Notes under the pieces: model-generated | Told to the model about the DNA's origin: nothing | What the model saw: the letters and a program-made list of their open reading frames with translations, nothing else | Database searches by the model: none | DNA from: Parachlorella kessleri | Lineage: Eukaryota; Chlorophyta; Trebouxiophyceae; Chlorellales; Chlorellaceae | Direction: 5' to 3' | NCBI GenBank assembly: GCA_001598975.1 | Contig: BBXU01002386.1 | Span: 1-13,318 of the forward strand | Length of the DNA: 13,318 nucleotides | Shown: one piece after another, positions 1-7,400 of the stretch | How the letters are laid out: the number at the start of each line of letters is the position of its first letter | Numbering within the stretch: position 1 is the stretch's first letter | Made by a program: the position numbers and the translations under genes

Positions 1-1200
1 GCCCCTGTGCCCATGGCGGCAGCACCGGTGAGGCTCATGCTATGCATGATGCGCACTGGATAATAACATGGACCATGCTGGGGACCCACCTGTCAACAAG
101 AGCGCCCGCGTGGCCATATATTGTATGGCATGGCTGCACTAGACTTCGCACTTGGGAGATTCCGCACCTAGCAAACTTGCCCCTGAGCGAACTGAGCCCT
201 TAGTTATCAATCCCCCAACCTACCTGGGCTCGACGAACCCGTCAACTCCCTTGAGTATGAGCCGGCTGTTCCCCTTCACATCCTTCACTTTCTGTAGGGG
301 CAGATGAGCAAGGCAGGAGTTCCATACAAGCTGCCTTGCATAAAAGCATCAATATGTTGCTGTCAGCTCCTCACAAAACGCCAGTCCCTGACATACTGAA
401 GTGCAGGGCATGTGTGATGAACCAGACAGCGGCAAATAGCCATCAGCGCCTTGCGCTGCCCACTGCAGGTGCAGGCCAAGCAAACCTAGCAGGGCTCAAA
501 GTGCGGCTTGGGTCGTGGGGAACAGCAGAAGCGAATCCCTAGTGGCATGTTTGTAGGCATGCTACGCCCATAGCGCGTCGTAGCACAGCCTTACCACTGT
601 CAGGTTGCTCCAGCTGAGGAGGGCCACCTTGCTGCTCAGCTCAGCACTTTGGTAGCAAGCAGTCACATCTTTGCTGGGCTGAGCCTCCTCGTCCCACCTC
701 TGCAGTTTGGGCAGATAGGTGGGAGAGTGCCAGGAGAAAAGTGTTTCGAGTGTTTGACTGGACCTGAGCAGTAAGCTCTTAACCCAGTGTGATGTGCGAG
801 TCAGACAACTGGGCATATTGAATATCTTTCATGGTAAAGGTGGTGTTGCCATGATGGGTCCGAGGACCATCAGCCGTACCTCCTGGGGAACGTGAATGGC
901 CACTGCAGCTGCCGGGACCTCTGTCGCTGCCATGGTACACTTCACCTTCCGTCAGTGGAGCTGCCGCTGGTTTGCCCTCTGTGGAATAAGGGCGCGCTCC
1001 CAGCCTAGGGCTGACTTGCTTTGGGACGTGAGTAGGCTCGGCAGCAGCTGCTGATCCTACTATACGGCTAGCTAGACTACCTGTGCACGATTTCCTCTGG
1101 TACAGACCGGTCAGTACTGCCGCTGTTACTCTCTTATCCAAGGCGAGAGTTTGGATCAGGATGCGCAAGTGTCTCTTCAACGCTGAATTCGCGTTACAGC

Positions 1201-1228
1201 TGTCGTCAGCCTGAAGTGGCTGACGACA
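1201..1228. repeat. Perfect 11-bp inverted repeat (hairpin)
   Basis: TGTCGTCAGCC at 1201-1211 is followed by a 6-base spacer and then its exact reverse complement at 1218-1228. It lies in the left flank outside any assigned gene. It could be an RNA hairpin, a protein-binding palindrome, or two abutting transposon ends. No flanking target-site duplication was found by eye. Confidence 0.8.
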
Positions 1229-1929
1229 TACCTCTCGACACCAGATCCGGTATATTTTTCACCCGCCAATCTGTCAGTAGAACGACACATGATGTTTCTA
1301 CAGCCCATGTTTCAGTAGCAACGCTGGGTGTTTCACTTTGCCCTAGCTTGGATTCCACGTCAGCCAGATACCACGGCGACACTGCGGTACGCACCTCCTA
1401 CGTATTTGTAGGTATCTGTCAGTATTCTTCTTGAATACAAGTCTCGTTACGCTACGTTGTTGCTGCCGTGGACTTCTTAGCAGATTGCGTCCTACAACAC
1501 GGATGGTCGCATGGCCAAATCGCAGTTGTAGCTATCAGCATGGTGGGAGCTGAGCATCAATGGCCATGCATGCCAGTGAAGTGGCGTATGGAGTGCTGCT
1601 AGATGTAGGTAGGGGCCAATACTGGCGTGTGCGGCCCCCGGGGCCCATCTCCCATCTGCCCCGTCTCCCCGAAGCACAGCGATTCCAAGGCCCGCCGCCC
1701 TCATGCTGCTTTGTTTGGGCGAAGGTACCCGAGCTTTACTTCAGGGCTACAGTAGCGGAAGGCTGGGTCCCGGTGATGTGCACAGGTGGTCTCCACGGAG
1801 GTCTCCAAGGGGGTGCCTGGCTGTCCTTAAAGACTCACTCACATAGATGGGGTGTCTGCATACATACACTCCTTATAACGAGCCAGCACCCACTCTCTTG
1901 CAGCGGTGCACAGGTTGTGATCCACAGCC

Positions 1930-1962
1930 GGCGCCTTGGAGCGCTGGCGCTCCGAAGGCGCC
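1930..1962. repeat. GC-rich inverted repeat, 14-bp stem with one bulge
   Basis: GGCGCCTTGGAGCG at 1930-1943 pairs with 1948-1962 across a 4-base loop, leaving one unpaired base. It sits about 50 bases upstream of a TGTAA at about 2014, so it could be a structured 3' region of an unrecognised plus-strand transcript. Its function is unknown. Confidence 0.75.
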
Positions 1963-2446
1963 TCAGCACCTTTGACTGTGCACAGCTGTGCTGTCACGGC
2001 CCGTCTTGGCCTTTGTAACACCTAAGATCTCCGGGTCCACGACAAAGGCTGGTTCCTGGTCAGCCTGGGCTAGGTTAGTCTACGCATGACTGCTGTGTCG
2101 GTTCGTCGGAGCGGTGGTGCTAGCCGGATTTCAAAACACCCGTTGGCAGGAGGAGCCTTGTGAACACCAGGGTGTACAAAATTCGGCTAAAGTATACTTC
2201 TGGTTTGTACCTCAAGCGTGCCAACCGTGTCATGTCCATTGGTGCGTAACGCCTGAGTGGGTGTGTTGCTGATGGGTGCTGTACTTGCAGTTTTTAAGCA
2301 AACGCCAGTGGATAGTACATGTCTGTCCGTCGCAGACTCTCTGTTATGCCGTCCATGATGCCAATGAGGGCCTCGACACCATCATGCATGCTTTCTAACA
2401 TCAGGCGTGCAAGGAACTTTTAATGCTCCCTGCAGGCCGTTTTACT

Positions 2447-4494
2447 ATGGATCCCTACGCTCACGAGGTGGGCACCTTTGGGGGCAGTGCCCGCTACGTG
2501 TACGAAGCATCCCCCATGCCCAACCGCAGCACAACACCAGACCACTGGCCCAACAAGCCCCCAGCGGCCCGCGACAACCCTGGGCCACACCACTTACAGC
2601 TGGGCAGGCCCAACCGCCACCAACCCTACCCAGCCAGGCAGTTCAAGCAGGGGAGGGTGGGCGGCGGCCCGAAGCGCTGGCAAGGTTCCCAGCAACGTCA
2701 GCGCGCATATGGCGGCGGCAGCGGCGCACGCCATGGCCTGCATACTGGGCCGCCTGCCCAAGGCCCTCCCGAGGAGCAGCTCCTGGGTCACTCCGGCAGG
2801 GGGGTTGTGCACCCGCCAGCGTGGCAGCAAGTGCAGCCGCCAGGCCCTCGCCAGCTGCAGCGCACGTCAGGCCTGCCTGCAGCTGAGGGGCAGGCCGCTG
2901 TGCCTGCTGCGCCTGTTGACGAGCGCAACGTTGTGCTGGAGGCTGCAGCCGCGCCTCTTCCCCGCACCATCTCTTTGTTGCCACAGCTGAAGCGCCCCTC
3001 CCATCAGCAGCAGCAGGCTGACGACCAGGGGCAGCAGCAGGCACATCAGCACCCGGGTAATACTTATCACCACCACCACCAGCACAACCGCCATCAGCAG
3101 CCCCCGGATCACCGCCAGCAGCAGCCACCGCAGAAACGGCAGCGGCAGCGACGGCCGTCTGATGACTGCCCGCTGAACCAAAAGCGCAACCACCGGCACC
3201 CCCTCCCGCACCCACAAGCGCAGCAGCAACCGCAGCAGCAGCAGGCTCAGCGGGCGGGCGTTGAGGAGGCCCAGCCGCCACAGGAGGCCCAGCAGCGACA
3301 GCAGCAGCCGCTGACGGTCATGCCTGAGGGTGCCCTCACGATGTGGGACTTGCCTGCTAGGCTGCAAGGCCGACTGTGGGCGGGTACCCCCGATGGTGCC
3401 GCAGTGGCGCCGCCAGCTGCAGCCGTAGCTGTGGCTGCCGCCCTGCCACCCATTCCACGCGTGGCCACCCTTGTGGGGGAGCACCCACACAGGCACGTGG
3501 GGGCAGCAGCAGCAGCCACTGGCAGTCAAGGGCAACAAATGGCTGCTGTAGGGGGAGCGGAGCAGCACCAGTGGCAGCTACAGGAGCAGCCCTACTCCCC
3601 GACCCACACCATCCTGCCGCAGCTGCCGCCCCGGCTGAGGGGCAGGGTGGGCCCCTGTGGCACGGCAGCACAGGCACTAGTGCCGCCAGTCGCAACAGCG
3701 CTGGGCGGGGCAGGGGACCTGGCCACTACTGAAGCTGACAGGCAGCCCGCTGCGCCTGCTGCCCCTGCTGCTGGTGGTGGTGGGCACCAAGAAGGCCTTG
3801 GTGGTGGTGCCTCCCAGCCAGGGGAGGGTCAGCCAGCAGCCAGAGCCCAGGAGCGGCAGGACAGAAGGCAGCAAGGCAGGGACCAGGGCGCAGGGCAGCA
3901 GCAGGAAGAGGGACAACAGCAGCAGGGTTTGCTGGGCTTGACAGCACAGCAACGTCACGACAAGGAGCTGCAGCGCTGTCAGCAGGCTGGTCCAAGCAGA
4001 GAAGACACCACTCGGCCGCCGGCCAAGCGTGCTGGCAAGCGCTCTCGCTGGGATGCCATCCCCCCCTCAGCGATACTGCTGGCACATGCACCCGCTGTGG
4101 CTCGGCACGGCGGCACCGCTGTCCAGGAGCGGGTGGAGCAGCCGCCACATCAGCAGCCAGGAGCCACCTTGGCGCAGCAGGATGCACAGCAGCGGTCGCC
4201 AGAGCAGGAGCGGCTCCCGCAAGCGCCCTTTCCAGATCGGTGGCAGCTTGCAGACGAGGAGCCTGCTGTCCCTGCTCTCTTGGCCAAGGCTAGGGCTGCA
4301 GCAGAGGCAGCAGAGGGCCAGGAGGCTACCCCTGCAGGACATGGGTTGCAAACAACGCAACAGCTCGCCACTGACTGCTTCCTGGAAGGAGGAGGGTGTG
4401 GGGGGACTCAGGCGAACCGGCCTGGCCGGCAGCCAAGCTGGGGTGGCAAGGAGCGGCCAGGGCGGGGCAGGGGAGGGAGGGTGCGAGTGAGCAG
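2447..4494 (+). other. Exon 1: Pro/Gln/His-rich N-terminus with NLS-like cluster and first ULM
   Basis: This exon encodes residues 1 to about 683. It starts MDPYAHEVGTFGG and becomes rich in Gln, Pro, Ala and His, including HHHH at 208-211. The basic run KRQRQRR at 230-236, followed by a second KR about a dozen residues later, resembles a bipartite nuclear localisation signal. KRAGKRSRWDAIPP at 4025-4066 is the clearest ULM-type motif in the protein: a basic run, then RW, then an acidic residue and prolines. The exon ends CAG|GTACAAG at 4494/4495, leaving two bases of the next codon. The reading frame stays open to 4696, so without splicing the protein would end at about 749 residues. Confidence 0.75.
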
Positions 4495-7400
4495 GTACAA
4501 GGGGCGGGGCGCTGGACATTGCATAACTGCACTGCACCACCGGAGGTTAGGTAGGGTGGCGAGCAGGGTGGCTGCCTGTTTAGCCTGGGTTAGGGAGCTG
4601 TTCGTTGCTGACCTACCACTGGTCCTTGCTGGTCTTAGGACGAGCTCTGGTTTCAGGCTGCGCCCCTTGGGTGACCTGTGGAGGCATCCCAGCTGACGGT
4701 GTGCATAGTGACGTACACATGGGCTCGATTGCAATCCCCTAGCCGGTGCTGCCGCAGGTGGCTGCCCCAGCGCAGCAGGAGTCCCAGCAGGCACAGCGGC
4801 GGCAACGACCCCTGTTCACCCAACCCTACCAAGGAACCCACCACTCAGCAGCCCACAAGAGTAGCCTTGCCGCAGAGGTGGGGTTTGTTTGGGCTATCCC
4901 GGGCTGGCTTGGGCCCTAAGCTGGCATAGTCCAGGCAACTGGCATGCAGCAGTTGCTCATGCATGCCCTCCATTTGGAGCCCTTTTCTTACCCCTCCTTG
5001 CTAAAAGTCCCACTCTTGAGCTCTTGTCTGGCCCTTCCCTGGGGGCGCGGGGTAAGGGACTACAATGGGGTTTGCGCTCAAAAACCAAGCAAGTTTATTG
5101 TGAGTGTGCAGCAACTCAAATGCGTGCTCCCTCATCGCAAGATTCAGCAATGTGGCGGCTGAAGCTGTTTCTCCGACGCTATACCACATATGTCTGCTTT
5201 TATTAACCTTGCTGGGTTAGCCAGTATGAGCATAATCTCAACAGGAGCATAATTGTGAGGAGTGGCGCCCCTGGTGCTGCGCCTGCAGTGGCAGCCGGAA
5301 GCGCCGCAAGAGTCGGTGGGGAGGCCCCAGCCCCACCACCCTCCCTGACACCACGGCGCCCGGATACCCTGATGCCGTGGTGGAGTCTGGATTCCCTGCT
5401 GAGCACCTGATTCCTGTAACAGAGGACTGGTAAGTTGGTGCCGGGCTAGGCAAAATAGGACATGGTGTTCCCTTGGGTGGTAACTAGTAAAGCCAGGCAG
5501 TCGTGGACGTACTGCACACTGCACTTCCCAGTGGCGGCAAGAGTGTGCAGTTTGGTGCATATCAGGTGTGCATCACTCACTTCGCCTCTTTGGTGCTTGA
5601 CCGGCTTGGTGATTAGGGAAGCGGCAGCTATGCTACAGTTGGCAGTGGACAGGGGTCCCGCCCCTTTAGATTTGCTCACCAAACGAGCTTAACCCTCCCT
5701 CTTGGCGGCGTGCCATTACAGGGCACACCAATTGGAGGCGGACCGCGGGCGTGGCAGGAGCCCTCCGGACAGACGGCAGCAGCACCGCAGCAGGGACAGC
5801 AGCCCGTTCAAACAAGAGCAGCACCGCAGCAGGGACAGCAGCCCGTTCAAACAAGAGCAGCACCGCAGCAGGGACAGCAGCCCGTTCAAATGCCAGCCGC
5901 ACCGCCGTGGGGATGGCGGCCCCTCTGCTCGGCAGGAGGAGCGCCACAGCAGGGACAGCTTGCCCTCTCGCTGGCAGGAGGACCACCACAGCAGGGACAG
6001 CTTGCCCTCTCGCTGGCAGGAGGACCACCACAGCAGGGACAGCATGCCCTCTCGCTGGCAGGCGCACATTGGCAGGAGTGGGGGCCTTTTCGCTCGGCAG
6101 CAGCAGCACCGCGGCAGGAACAGCAGCCCCTCTGGGCCTGATGAGGATCGTGGCAGGAATAGAAGTCCTCCGCACTGGCAGCAGCAGCAGCACCCCAGCA
6201 GCAGGCACGAGCAGCAGTACGGCCGGCAGTCCCACCAGCACATCAATCGAGGCAACTGGAGAAGGTCAGCCGGCCCATCGGTGACAGACATATCTGCAGC
6301 TCTATGCCTCTTTGCCAAGTCACATTTTGTAGTGACGGGGCAAAGGGGGGCAGTGTTATGTAACCAAGCTCTTTCATCAGCCGCCTCTCGTAATCTGGTG
6401 AGTGTGCGGTCATATGGAGAAAGCTAAATAGCAACTCACCTCCATGTAATTGACTGTCTGCTGCAGGGGCTACAGCTACCACCCTGCCATCCCTGCTCCC
6501 AAGCCCAGGGCTGACCCTGCTGTGCGCAACAGGTATTTCCCTTGGCAGAAGGCACCACTCAGCAATAACTTCCCTGTATGGCTTTCCATGTATCCCGCTT
6601 TGTCAACCTCCTCCTCACTACTGCGCTCCTTCCTCGTGAATTCACTGGCATTGGACCTTCCCTCTGACTGTCTATTGCAATTCTGACAAGAGTGGTGCGT
6701 ACACTAAGAAAGCTGCCACGCAGCCGCCGCCATTGCTTGTGGTGGCATGTTATCTTGCAGGAACCTGACATGACCTAGTCTAGTGTAGTCCAACAGGGCA
6801 CCGGCCACCTGATGTTGCTGCAGTGATTCCCCCACGTGGGGCCAGCAAAGCCTAACAAACCCAATATCGGGAAAGATCCACTTTGCGGCAGCATAGGTCC
6901 CGTGGGTGCCCATTACCTGCAACCACCAGCACTGGCACCATGCTGAAAGCGCTGAGGCTGCCGTGTGGGTTTTGCTTGCTGCAGGAGTCCCAACAGGGGC
7001 CGCTTGGCTCGGTGGGAGACGCCCAGCCCCACCCGCTGCACTGGCTGCGCCACCCCTGATGCTGTGGTGGCCAGATACCTGGACGCTGAGGTGGCTGGAT
7101 TCCCTGCTTCTGAGGTGGCGGGATACCCTGGCAGGCACGCCGTTCCCACCCCAGCCTACAGGTGAGAGCCGCATGTAAGGAGAAGAGGTGTTACAGCCGC
7201 AGCTGGCAAGCGTGCTACCATGAGTCATTCCAACCTGCAATTTTGGCATGGGCATGGGTCCCTGTGCGGCTCCCGCTCACAACTCCCCACACCTGGCAGC
7301 CTGCGGGCATTCGTGGTTGATAGTCACTTGTCAGCACAGGCATAGTCAGTCGTCAGCCCGGGCCTTGTCAGTTGTTAGCACAGGCATATTCAGTTATCAG

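Larger units (their letters stand above)
1..2290. other. Left flank with no assignable gene
   Basis: I find no protein family, tRNA or rRNA here. Several open stretches exist on both strands. Examples are a minus-strand stretch of about 133 codons at 779-1180 and a plus-strand stretch of about 150 codons at 1560-2018. None shows recognisable motifs, a convincing exon chain or a clear composition bias. The first bases of the window may be the end of an exon, because a donor-like GCACCG|GTGAGG lies near 28-29, but nothing confirms it. A TGTAA signal at about 2014 could end a plus-strand transcript from this flank. Two strong hairpins in the stretch are listed separately. Confidence 0.5.
5722..6264 (+). 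other. Exon 4: RS-like repeat exon (543 nt)
   Basis: The acceptor is CATTACAG at 5721 and the donor AGAAG|GTCAGC at 6264/6265. The exon is 181 codons, phase 2 to phase 2. After GRGRSPPDRR it carries three copies of a QHRSRDSSPFKQE unit and three of an HHSRDSLPSRWQED unit. A looser region of similar style (RGRNSSPS, RGRNRSPPHW) follows. Ser-Pro and Arg-Ser pairs are frequent, so phosphorylation by SR-type or proline-directed kinases is plausible but not shown. Confidence 0.75.

Noticed and set aside
779..1180. Minus-strand 133-codon frame in the left flank
   Set aside because: It has no family features, and its composition is not distinct from chance open frames in GC-rich DNA. It is recorded only within the left-flank entry.
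2643..3568. Minus-strand open frames of 212 and 233 codons opposite exon 1
   Set aside because: Their composition mirrors the CAG-rich plus strand; there are no recognisable motifs.
4495..4696. Unspliced extension of exon 1 to a stop at 4696
   Set aside because: A good donor at 4494/4495 and a phase-matched RS exon downstream make splicing more likely. The extension is compositionally unlike the rest, though intron retention could make a short isoform.
5710..6284. Two other plus frames open through the RS repeats (PQQGQQPVQT-type and TAAGTAARS-type) and antisense frames
   Set aside because: They are open only because the 39- and 42-bp repeat units lack stops in any frame. Only the RS frame joins in phase to both neighbours.
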